Assembly: GCA_013076295.1 (NCBI GenBank)
Contig: RQOL01000920.1
Location: 1-64,000, forward strand
DNA length: 64,000 nucleotides
Source of the DNA: Sanderia malayensis
Lineage: Eukaryota; Cnidaria; Scyphozoa; Semaeostomeae; Pelagiidae
Reading direction: 5' to 3'
Below the pieces are notes generated by a model that saw only the letters and a list, made by a program, of their open reading frames with translations, did no database searches and was not told where the DNA came from. Below, piece after piece: positions 22,370 through 30,457 of the stretch (position 1 is the first letter of the stretch; each line of letters opens with the position of its first letter). The position numbers were made by a program, and so were the translations under genes.

Positions 22370-23400
22370 ATTACTGGCCTAATTCGAACGGTCAGTGATG
22401 TTTCTCCAATATACTGCTTTGCGGAATAGAGAGATGTTAATTTTATAGGATTTCCATCATCATCTACCAATTTTATTTGAATTTGTTGAAACTGCAGCCT
22501 CTCCAGTGGTGTGTAAATTATATTCTTCGGAGCGTAATATCTAACATATGTATCAAGATCTGTATCGTAAAATGCTAGTTTTCTCAAAACTCTTCGTTTG
22601 TTAACACCTCCAAGATAGTTGCTTTCCAATAGATCACATTCTACATTTATAGAAGTATGTTCATTTAGATGAACACCGTCCTTTATTCTGCTTAAGCAGT
22701 TTATCTTTCCTCCAGTCAGCGAGTCACCATCTGCCTTCCTTTTGTAAACAATCAGTTTCATTGTTTGACTGGATTGTATACTATCAGAAATCTTGTAGTG
22801 AAAGTATTTGACTATTGAGCCATTTGGTAAAGTGTGGGTGACCTGATCTTCTAAACCAAGAAAATGTGCCAAAGGTCTTGAAAATGTTATTAAAAGTGCA
22901 CTAGTATATCTCCGTCTTTTACCTCCATGAGTTGCAAAGCCTAATGTTTTCAAATCATCTTTCATTTCAAACTGTATCTTTCCATCAATTAATGATACTG
23001 ATAACATGTTTTTTAATATGTACCCAAATTCAGGGAAATCCAAGACTCTATCATTGAAAAGTCTTTTGAATTCATAATACATCAGAGTATTATCACGGGT
23101 TTCGATAATTTCTTTATCAAGACGGATCTTTTCATAGAAAAAACCATCTGTACCCCAAGAAATCAATTTTCCATCTTCATCGGTAATAGTCACATACTCG
23201 TTGGAAATTGAAAACCAGTATTGATCATGTAATGATTTTTCTCCTCTATCTGGCAGCGTCATTTGTAGTAATGCCATTTCCCATTTTCTTTTATTGTTTA
23301 ATTGAAAAACGTGAGGTAAATCAACTGTGAAATCTACTAGTTTTAATCTATCAGTAACAAATCCCGAAGGAAGAACCAAGTCAAATTCTTCATCAATCAT
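22366..23400 (-). CDS. Polinton structural-module protein, candidate minor capsid/penton
   Basis: 344 residues. An N-terminal strand-rich domain contains FQLNNKRKWEMALLQMTLPD. A central region of alternating strands follows, with the basic patch GGKRRRYTS near residue 160. The C-terminus has PLERLQFQQIQIKLVDDDG and ends in TVRIRP. The WE-A-L motif recurs in the adjacent 21005-22017 product. Polintons carry a single jelly-roll minor capsid protein near the major one, and this is the best-placed candidate, but the fold is not proven from sequence. Frame intact; overlaps both neighbours. Confidence 0.55.
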   Translation of the reverse strand: MIDEEFDLVLPSGFVTDRLKLVDFTVDLPHVFQLNNKRKWEMALLQMTLPDRGEKSLHDQYWFSISNEYVTITDEDGKLISWGTDGFFYEKIRLDKEIIETRDNTLMYYEFKRLFNDRVLDFPEFGYILKNMLSVSLIDGKIQFEMKDDLKTLGFATHGGKRRRYTSALLITFSRPLAHFLGLEDQVTHTLPNGSIVKYFHYKISDSIQSSQTMKLIVYKRKADGDSLTGGKINCLSRIKDGVHLNEHTSINVECDLLESNYLGGVNKRRVLRKLAFYDTDLDTYVRYYAPKNIIYTPLERLQFQQIQIKLVDDDGNPIKLTSLYSAKQYIGETSLTVRIRPVI

Positions 23401-24451
23401 ATTGTCTCTAATTGACTTTCAGCTACCCACTCATCAAACTGGGGAGGATAACCTCTCCACCTGATTAAATAGAAGTTTTTACCTCTTTTTTTCTTAGTTT
23501 CCAACACTTGCTCGACGACGAAGGTTTTTGGAAGATACACATGTTGTAGCTCCTCTTTATAGAAGCGATCATCTATCTCTTCATCTTGGAGATCTTCAAT
23601 TTTATACATTACTGGATACCTTTCTTTAAACACTTTGCTAATCTTGAATATTTCTTCAGTGTAATTTTGTAAATAACCTTTCTTAAACATTCTCTTCTTC
23701 AAACTCAGTCTTACATAATCTCCAATTTTAAAGATCTTTTTATCTTTTTTAGTTTCTTTTTTAAACAGCTTTTTTCGACAGTGCTCACATTGTTTGGATT
23801 AACTTCAGAAGGTCTCATACCAATAGATCTATGATAGGTATTGTTGTAAGAATCAACAAAATCTTGTAGATTATCAATATATCTTAACGTATTTTTGGCT
23901 GTGAAGTATCTATACATTCTTCCTTTAAGTGTTCTATTGAATCTTTCCACAATTGCGGCCTTTACATCATTATTTGCAGTGTAAAAATCGATATCGTTTT
24001 TCTTCAGCAAAGCTTGAAATTCTTTGTTTAAAAACTCAGTACCTTTATCAGATCGTACCTTTTCCGGCTTTCTTTCCAATAAAATTTCTTTAAAAGCATC
24101 GACAATTTCTTTTCCTGTTTTTCTTTTCAGAGGCTTTACCCAAGCATACTTGCTAAAAGTATCAATACAGCATAATAGAAATGTAATGTTGTTGTTTTCT
24201 TTTTTCAAATATGCCATATCAACAAGATCGCATTCCCATAAATAATCAATGTTATTAGTTAGTATCCGCTCACGTTTAAAGTTCTTCCTACTTGGTCTGT
24301 GCAATGAATATGCAAGACTAGTTTTACTCCATTCTTTAACATCTTTTCTTGTTAGATTAGGAATTACTTTTTTAAATTCCTTATATGCTTTATCTAAACC
24401 TCCAAGAGAACCCGGAACAGAAGGATCAGAATATAACTTTTCTAGATTCAT
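23397..24451 (-). pseudogene. Polinton retroviral-type integrase with chromodomain, one frameshift
   Basis: The main frame (23711-24451, 246 residues) holds a complete D-D-E core: Asp75 in WECDLVD, Asp135 in VRSDKGTEF and Glu169 in VERFNRT (spacings 59 and 33). A one-base loss near 23775-23780 shifts the frame into a stop. The remaining part (23397-23702) carries the SH3-like linker and a C-terminal chromodomain with YLIRWRGYPPQFDEWV. The family inserts Polinton DNA and makes 6-bp duplications, matching this copy's own ends. It is the homologue of nematode F54H12.3. The frameshift removes the chromodomain and probably disables targeting. Confidence 0.92.
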
Positions 24452-24678
24452 AACAAATCAATTAATATTTCTAACAATTTATCATTTATAGAGTTTTTCT
24501 TCCGTGGTCTGTATGTTCTTTTCCTTTTGCCACCTGATAGACGCTTTTTAGACTTTCTTCCTTTATTTATGATCTTTTTGGGCTTTTTCTTCGCCGGTTC
24601 ATCAACAGTTGGAAATGATTCGCTAGGTTGTATGATTATCTTTTCAAAAGAAGTCATTTTTGCTGTTTTCATAAACAT
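24448..24678 (-). CDS. small basic Polinton protein
   Basis: 76 residues with a central cluster of basic runs (AKKKPKK, GRKSKKR, GGKRKRTYRPRKK) and a short hydrophobic C-terminus. Its stop overlaps the integrase start and it lies just after the ATPase. A nuclear-localising or DNA-condensing role is possible but not shown. Confidence 0.5.
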   Translation of the reverse strand: MFMKTAKMTSFEKIIIQPSESFPTVDEPAKKKPKKIINKGRKSKKRLSGGKRKRTYRPRKKNSINDKLLEILIDLL

Positions 24679-24686
24679 ATAGATGG

Positions 24687-25361
24687 CTATTTATAACCTT
24701 TTTTAGACTTGTACACTGCTGTGGGAGCTTCATGAGGGAAAATATTTGTTCGAAATCTCATATCTTCATTCATTGATTGGGTGAAATCACAGAGTAGATA
24801 TCCATACATTCTTGCTGTTGCATCATTATAAATGTCAAGAAATGTTTTAGGAGATGCAGGCATAATTTGTCGTGCGAGAAATCTAATTTGACTTCTATCT
24901 CTAGGATTTTTGAAAAGAACTTGATATTGAGTATTGAGAGCCAAATTTCTCATTTCCGTTCCTCTTGGGAAAGGATTTTGCATCATAACAATAACATTAA
25001 TGTTGAGATGAGATCTTCCTTTTGTGAACAATTTTCCCAAATCTTTGAAGTTTGCAATTTCATGCATTAGATCATCAACAACAATAGTTAATCTTTTGTC
25101 TGACCTCTCGATTTCTTCGTACAAGTTTTCAGGTAATTCAGTAATAAATCTACAATTCCCAACAAAACTTTTTTTAATGCGCTCAAATAGCTCTGGCTGG
25201 TTCGTTCCTGAGATCCACATGAGATTGGGATATTGCCTGCCATCATCGATTATATTATTATAATTTTTAAATAGATTTTCTACCCAAGTAGTTTTGCCGC
25301 TTCCGCTTACTCCAGATAAAATCAGAGAAAAAGGTGCTTTAAATCTCAAGTCATAACTCAT
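24687..25361 (-). CDS. FtsK/HerA-type DNA packaging ATPase
   Basis: 224 residues. Walker A is GVSGSGKTT at residues 17-25 and Walker B is LTIVVDDLM at about 91-99. A downstream VMMQNPFPRGTEMRNLALN block carries the sensor or arginine-finger region. Size and motif layout match the A32-like packaging ATPases of Polintons, which translocate the genome into the capsid. The frame is open and all nucleotide-binding residues are present. Confidence 0.88.
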   Translation of the reverse strand: MSYDLRFKAPFSLILSGVSGSGKTTWVENLFKNYNNIIDDGRQYPNLMWISGTNQPELFERIKKSFVGNCRFITELPENLYEEIERSDKRLTIVVDDLMHEIANFKDLGKLFTKGRSHLNINVIVMMQNPFPRGTEMRNLALNTQYQVLFKNPRDRSQIRFLARQIMPASPKTFLDIYNDATARMYGYLLCDFTQSMNEDMRFRTNIFPHEAPTAVYKSKKGYK

Positions 25362-25473
25362 ATTTATAACAAATTTAGAACGTCTCTTTACAACAATAAC
25401 TAACCTCTATTTATAACAATTTTTAGAACAAATAACTAACAACTATTTTTAACACAAATAATGTTTATAAAAC

Positions 25474-26580
25474 TTAAACAAATGGTGTGACTAAATTGTT
25501 TATAATCCTGTTCAATATCTGTAGCAAATATACGGATGTAGAGAGGTTTGTATGTGATAATTCATCATACAGATTTCCGACATTGGATTTGATTGTTTGA
25601 GTTAGACGTCCATTCTTCAACTCATCAAACATTGATTTTTTGAACGATTCTTTCCCCTCAGCCAGCATATCGGCGTTGACATAACTGATGTGAAACGATA
25701 AAAATCTGAAAGCATTGTGAACCATACAATCTTGCTTGTGGTCAGTAGCATCAATTGATGTAGAGTAAATCTTTGTAGTTGAGCATTTTTCACAGTATTC
25801 TTTTGCTTTTTTGAAAATGCGTTTCAAGAGAATTGTAGCATATGCTTCTTGTACTCGTACATCAGCATCTTCTTCTTGGAGTTCAGCATATGCTTTTTGC
25901 AGCATTTCATCATCATTTCCTGATGCTGCTTTAACTGAGGAATCATCAACATGTTCTTTCTTTTTTTGAGCTGTGATATTTTCTTTCTTTTTTTTCTTCG
26001 CATCAGATTCGGCACTTCCAGAAGATGATGGTATAATTAATGATAGAGGCCTTTTGCGGGATGACGGTGCTAGCATTTTCAGATCAGCAAGCTTTCCATG
26101 CAATGCTTCCAACATTTCTTCTTTTAGATTTATTCCAGTTTTAGTTGGTTTCTCATTCTTCCATCTTCGTATTCCCAGGCATAACTTTATGGGAAAATCA
26201 CCATTTTTCTGCAGATAGATTACAACCTTATCTTCATGTGCTTCTTCTTTGCTCAAAACTTCAGTGTATAGGGTTAGAAATTGAGTATACGTTCCCCCAT
26301 ATCGCTTCGTTTCAATGATGGCGCCGTTCTTCTCAAACAGACTTGTAACATCTTCTCCATGAAATTGTAATTTATGATTTATCTCACCGAGATTTATGTT
26401 GCTATCAACTATTTCCAAGAGACGAGCCAGTGCTGCATGAGAAATAGCCATTGATTTTACAGCTAGTGCACCTTTAATCATATCTTTCACCACCAGCACC
26501 CATTTGTTAGAGGCAGCTTGAACAGCAAATGATGTCTTGATTAGGCCCTCTTCATTTCTAACTTCGTAAATTCCTGCCAT
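25474..26580 (-). CDS. Polinton accessory protein, unknown
   Basis: 368 residues, ATG at 26580, with a HSE/CCAAT/TATA promoter directly upstream. The N-terminal ~160 residues look globular and mixed alpha/beta. A charged low-complexity linker follows (AKKKKKENITAQKKK, about 203-217), then a helical C-terminal domain with Cys residues in AKEYCEKCSTTK. The promoter suggests separate control from the capsid cluster. I do not recognise the family. Confidence 0.6.
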   Translation of the reverse strand: MAGIYEVRNEEGLIKTSFAVQAASNKWVLVVKDMIKGALAVKSMAISHAALARLLEIVDSNINLGEINHKLQFHGEDVTSLFEKNGAIIETKRYGGTYTQFLTLYTEVLSKEEAHEDKVVIYLQKNGDFPIKLCLGIRRWKNEKPTKTGINLKEEMLEALHGKLADLKMLAPSSRKRPLSLIIPSSSGSAESDAKKKKKENITAQKKKEHVDDSSVKAASGNDDEMLQKAYAELQEEDADVRVQEAYATILLKRIFKKAKEYCEKCSTTKIYSTSIDATDHKQDCMVHNAFRFLSFHISYVNADMLAEGKESFKKSMFDELKNGRLTQTIKSNVGNLYDELSHTNLSTSVYLLQILNRIINNLVTPFV

Positions 26581-26865
26581 GATTCTTCAGCGATTCTTTA
26601 GTGATTTTTTAAGCTCTGCACTCTTCAACAGCTCCGCACGACTGATTTGATTTAGCTTCCGACGTCTGTTTATGTGTATAAATCAACCAATCAGATTGCA
26701 GAGATTTCTGCTCCTGGAAACTTCTGGAAGCTTCTGCTGCTGGAAACTTCTGGAAGCTTCTGAAAAATCTCTGTGATCTGATTCATCGTTCGAATGTTCT
26801 AGAACCTTCTTCGAAGTTTCTAGTTATTATTGAAAGGTGGTGTTAGCATTCGAAGTTCGAATGTT
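26581..26865 (-). promoter_or_regulatory. HSE-CCAAT-TATA promoter of the 25474-26580 gene
   Basis: Two identical four-unit heat-shock elements (GAAACTTCTGGAAGCTTC) lie at 26717-26734 and 26743-26760, and a further TTC/GAA/TTC run is at 26797-26809. CCAAT is at 26687-26691 and a TATA-like GTATAAAT at about 26676-26683, read on the minus strand. The CAATCTGATTGGTTGATTTAT block matches the one before PolB, so the two promoters share one ancestor. Confidence 0.75.
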
Positions 26866-27417
26866 CTAGAACTTTCTTTCGAAAGTGTTTGAGGCAAATT
26901 CTTCTACAATTTCTGCTTGAACTTTAATCATATCACTTAAAAATTTATCCTGATTCCACTCTATTAAATCTCCAGTTAAATAATAATACAACAACTTTGC
27001 CAACCTTCCATTTCCATCAGGAAAAGGGTGAATCCATAATAACAATGCTGTAAGTTCTATTGGATTATAGTAATGCTGCCTCTTTATTAATTGGTTTAAT
27101 AAAATTTCTATCTGATCAGGTTTACAATATTCTATTATCTCTGTTTCACTCATGCGTGCACATCTTACACTATTTGCAAATTTACCATGATATTCAGGTA
27201 AAATAAATTCATGTGTTTCTTTTACCATGTCAGTGTCGATTGTAAATCGAGAAATGTAATTTCTATCAAGCACAACCTCTCTTATCGTTCTTAGATATAC
27301 ATAAGCATCCTCTAAATTTGCCTTGTTTATACAGTCAACTTCACCTTCTGACTTTAAAATAGAATGCAGCATCTTTCTTTCTACTTCATCAACATTAATT
27401 CTGTATACTCGACTCAT
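26866..27417 (-). CDS. Fic-domain protein (probable AMP- or nucleotidyl-transferase)
   Basis: 183 residues, ATG at 27417. The Fic active-site loop HPFPDGNGRLAK is at residues 130-141. It matches H-x-F-x-D-G-N-G-R-x-x-R except for Lys in place of the last Arg. A flap-like LPEYHGKFANSVR lies at about 73-85, before the loop as in other Fic proteins. Fic enzymes usually transfer AMP from ATP to a hydroxyl on a target protein. No clear inhibitory S/T-x-x-x-E-G/N helix was found. Fic is not a usual Polinton gene, so this is acquired cargo. The target is unknown; modulation of host proteins is a guess. Confidence 0.85.
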   Translation of the reverse strand: MSRVYRINVDEVERKMLHSILKSEGEVDCINKANLEDAYVYLRTIREVVLDRNYISRFTIDTDMVKETHEFILPEYHGKFANSVRCARMSETEIIEYCKPDQIEILLNQLIKRQHYYNPIELTALLLWIHPFPDGNGRLAKLLYYYLTGDLIEWNQDKFLSDMIKVQAEIVEEFASNTFERKF

Positions 27418-27523
27418 TATGAATTATTCTCGAGCTCCTATCTCCACGAACTTCTTATTGGAAATGAGCTTTTTGTCTGAGATTTGTTCATCTATTTCTT
27501 TCAATTTTGTTCATTTAAAAATG

Positions 27524-27970
27524 TTAGGTTCTTACTCTTGCTATTTTTATAGATCTAGTCCCACTTCGTCTACCTTTCATATGCTTCTTCCGCTTCTTAC
27601 GCATCCTCCGCTTTCGGCCGCCTTGCATTTTCCTCATAGCTGTGTCTAAACCATATCCAGCTGCAACGATTGCTCCACCTTTTGCAGCTTTCTTAGCACC
27701 TCTCAATGCCATCTTCTTAACAGCTTGTTTACTAACTCGTTTTGCTATCGCTCTTCCACCCTGTCTTACAGCTTGTTTAATAGCTTGCCTAGCTGCTACA
27801 CGTGCTATCGCGGAACCCATCTTTGTTGATTTCCTCTCTCCTTTTCGTATTCTATCCCTTTTATACTTTCCTTCACCCGTCATTAGTTTAGTCGCTTCAA
27901 CTCCACCATCATCCTTCAACATATCGTCTATCAGCATTGATGCTACAACACTTGCTGCTATACTAGCCAT
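27524..27970 (-). CDS. basic Polinton protein with hydrophobic segment
   Basis: 148 residues. An alanine-rich N-terminus (MASIAASVVASM) is followed by a basic amphipathic region, a hydrophobic segment (AAKGGAIVAAGYGLDTAM, about 95-112), and an extremely basic tail (GGRKRRMRKKRKKHMKGRR). The layout resembles adenovirus-like core or minor capsid peptides that bind DNA and membranes. The identification is by composition only. Confidence 0.5.
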   Translation of the reverse strand: MASIAASVVASMLIDDMLKDDGGVEATKLMTGEGKYKRDRIRKGERKSTKMGSAIARVAARQAIKQAVRQGGRAIAKRVSKQAVKKMALRGAKKAAKGGAIVAAGYGLDTAMRKMQGGRKRRMRKKRKKHMKGRRSGTRSIKIARVRT

Positions 27971-28013
27971 GATTATATTATAGCTATTAAAGCGTTCTTC
28001 CTTCTTTTATAAT

Positions 28014-28292
28014 CTATTTCTTAAATTCTTCATCTGCATATGCCCACTTATCGCGTTGTTTTTTCGGTACTCCGGCAGCTCTCCAAAATTCCCTAGGGAT
28101 GAATTGTAGGGGTTTTGGTTTTTTCCAACCCTTTTTCCATATTGTTGGTTTCAACTCTCGCTGTAATCCTGGTAGTGGTGTTGCCGCAATAGCTGTTTTC
28201 ACAACCCAATTTTGTATGTTTTTAAAAAGACCTTTACCCCTAATTCTCTTAGTGAGCCGTTTCTTTCTACTCTGTCTCTTGCGCTTACCCAT
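28014..28292 (-). CDS. small basic Polinton protein
   Basis: 92 residues beginning MGKRKRQSRKKRLTKRIRGK, followed by an aromatic and proline-containing region (IWKKGWKKPKPLQFIPREFW). It is just downstream of a short leader and in line with the other minus-strand genes. It is likely nucleic-acid binding. No named family recognised. Confidence 0.5.
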   Translation of the reverse strand: MGKRKRQSRKKRLTKRIRGKGLFKNIQNWVVKTAIAATPLPGLQRELKPTIWKKGWKKPKPLQFIPREFWRAAGVPKKQRDKWAYADEEFKK

Positions 28293-28449
28293 CTTTATTA
28301 TGAGGTAAATGCATTGTTTTTATAAGAAATTTAAGACGAAAAAGCTGTTTAATGAATGCGTGCATTGCCCTCCGACATTGTGCCATTTTCATTATTGTAA
28401 TGATGCAGATTCCTTATATAGACCCATGCATACAAATAAAAACACGCAT

Positions 28450-28980
28450 TTACATGAGGATATCATTTTGTGTAATTTCAACATCTCCCCATTCTCTAAG
28501 AACACAATCATATTTAATGTTATAAAGTAAACAATCCACCCATAAACTACTAATGTTGTATTGTTTCTTTGTGTGATGATAGATAATTTGCTTCTCTATC
28601 CAAAGGAGTATCACAGCAAACCTTCCCAAGTTTCCATTTCCATCTGAAAAACTTTCATTGAATAGTGTTTTCAAGGTGTCATTGATCCTGTCTTTCCATC
28701 CATCTTCATTCACCGGAGATTCTTCAATCAGCAACCCATCTTCAGCATCCTTTGCTTGTGGTAGATTTCCAAGATTAACGCTTATTCGAGCAAATCCCAT
28801 AAACTTGTGTAAATTCTTGTATACTTTCCCAAGATATATGCGTCGAACTTGAACCTTTGTATTAATGCCCATTACATCTCTAAAATGTTCCTTCAAATAG
28901 ACCAAGAGCAAATCTTTTTTTGTTCTTTGTAGAAATGACCAAAAGTCATTAATTATAATGTGTGCTAATGTTAACAACAT
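28450..28980 (-). CDS. Fic-like protein with degenerate active site
   Basis: 176 residues. Residues 109-120 read ESFSDGNGNLGR, which keeps F, D-G-N-G and the final Arg of the Fic loop but replaces the catalytic His with Glu and the first Arg with Asn. A hydrophobic helix (FAVILLWIEKQ) follows, as in Fic folds. Upstream, a GFARISVNLGN strand could be the flap. Loss of the His predicts no AMP transfer, so this may be a binding-only paralogue or antagonist of the 26866-27417 protein. The frame is intact, which argues against simple decay. Confidence 0.65.
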   Translation of the reverse strand: MLLTLAHIIINDFWSFLQRTKKDLLLVYLKEHFRDVMGINTKVQVRRIYLGKVYKNLHKFMGFARISVNLGNLPQAKDAEDGLLIEESPVNEDGWKDRINDTLKTLFNESFSDGNGNLGRFAVILLWIEKQIIYHHTKKQYNISSLWVDCLLYNIKYDCVLREWGDVEITQNDILM

Positions 28981-29224
28981 CTTTGCTACTGAGATAATAA
29001 GTGAAATCGATCGTTTTTATAGATTACTCGAAATCCTGCGCATGCGCAGTTAAGAAGCTGGTTCTAGCCCACCTGATTAAAGTATGCCAATTCGAATGAA
29101 GATTATGTAATCATTCAAAGAAGGTTCGAGCCATAAAGTGATGCATGTGCAGTTGAGAGGTAGAAGCATATAAGAATACACACAGTAATATTTTTTCTGA
29201 ATTATCATTTTTAACATAATTAAC
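28981..29224 (-). promoter_or_regulatory. probable promoter of the Fic-like gene
   Basis: On the minus strand a TATAAAAACG box lies shortly before ATG 28980. Further upstream is the palindrome CTGCGCATGCGCAG (about 29036-29049), a match to the NRF-1 consensus. Similar CGCATGCGC palindromes occur in both terminal repeats. Confidence 0.5.
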
Positions 29225-29515
29225 TTATATTTCATCATTATCATCTTCATCATCATTAACATCATCATCATCATTATCATCATTATCACTTAATATATAT
29301 TTTTTTTGTATAGTTTCATCCCTCAATGCGTGGGCAAAAATCTTCATGATCACTTCATCATCATCATCTTCAAAATCATCATCTTCAAAATCATCATAGT
29401 CTTCATCATTATCGTTAGGACATCGATGACTTATGCCCAAGAACGGCAAAAGTGCCCAACACACCGGACATTTAAACGCAATTAATGCCCCGTTTTCGAC
29501 AGTTAATGTATTCAT
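29225..29515 (-). CDS. small acidic protein with Cys/His cluster
   Basis: 96 residues. The N-terminal half has C-x2-C...H-x-C (FKCPVC, then SHRC), enough for one zinc site. The rest is dominated by Asp/Glu/Asn runs (DDFEDDDFEDDDDE and a C-terminal DDNDDDDVNDDEDD stretch). The low-complexity ATC/CAT repeats in the DNA inflate the acidic part, so the true protein could be shorter. Acidic zinc proteins of this size can be transcription regulators or mimic DNA, but no function can be assigned. Confidence 0.45.
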   Translation of the reverse strand: MNTLTVENGALIAFKCPVCWALLPFLGISHRCPNDNDEDYDDFEDDDFEDDDDEVIMKIFAHALRDETIQKKYILSDNDDNDDDDVNDDEDDNDEI

Positions 29516-29663
29516 GTTTCTTCTTCTTTTTCTAACTCCAAAATAAACGAACCATAATCACTAATATTATGAATTAATTCCAAATAAAGCTGTATGGATA
29601 AAAAAGATTTGAAGCAAAAAAAAATGCAACTTACTTTTTGAATGTCCGGTGTGTTTGAATATC

Positions 29664-30123
29664 ATTCCAGATTCCAGAAGTTTCTGCTTTCTCATGACAG
29701 AGATTTGCCACGTACATTCGAACGTCGCACTCGAAAGTTTCTGATTTGTTCTTTGAATTCAATCTCGAACCGAGAACGTGAATTTGCCAGTTCCTCGATA
29801 TTTTTGTGTTTTCTTGCGATTTATTTAACAAATTCTTATCATCTTATAAGTGCATGAAAAATAGGAAATAATTCATTCAATATAATCAAGAGATTTTCTT
29901 TTTATTGCTGCAAAAATCTTTTCATAAACAAAACCGTTTTTTAGTTATTAAGCTTTTATGGGTTTTTTATCAGCTTTGGCGATGTTTTGCAACTTCAAAC
30001 TAACTTTACCAGATTCTAGAAGTTTCTGATTTCTCATGACAGAGATTTGCCGCGTACATTCGAACGTCGCATTCGAAAGTTTCTGATTGGTTCTTTGAAT
30101 TCAATCTCGAGCCGAGAACGTTA
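29664..30123 (-). repeat. internal third copy of the Polinton terminal repeat
   Basis: This segment matches 31773-32165 of the right terminal repeat, in the same orientation. It runs from CAGAAGTTTCTGCTTTCTC through the block with CAAGAGATTTTCTTTTTATT to the TTCGAACG region. At about 30064-30123 it continues into a second partial copy of the inner module rather than the outermost ~80 bases of the terminus. The RING/PHD-like gene is therefore bracketed by direct repeats. Confidence 0.9.
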
Positions 30124-30280
30124 AATTATAGTTCATCATCCTCTTCATCATTTATTATAATAAACCTTCTTTTTTGCAGAAGTTTCTGATGAAAAATTGT
30201 ATATTTTTAGATGATGATTATTTTAATTGAAAAATGCTGGATTTATTTCGCGTACTATTTCACGCCAGAGCTTGAAGAGT

Positions 30281-30457
30281 ATATAAAAGAAATTGTTTTT
30301 CTTTCTCATAAATAATTTCTATAAACATATAGACAATTTAAAACACTTTAAAAACACTTTAAACAACAACAATAAATAATTAAAAATGACCATAGCGGGG
30401 GGTCCATCGGTTTCTGGCCAATTCAAAAACTTGTTCTCTAAAATTAATCATTGTTGA
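30281..30457 (+). other. possible plus-strand promoter and 23-residue frame
   Basis: TATATAAAAG at about 30281 is followed by an A-rich leader and an ATG at 30385. That ATG opens a 23-codon frame (MTIAGGPSVSG...) running antisense to the 3' end of the zinc-finger gene. The longer plus-strand frame downstream is a composition shadow of the zinc-finger tail. A real product is unproven. Confidence 0.25.
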
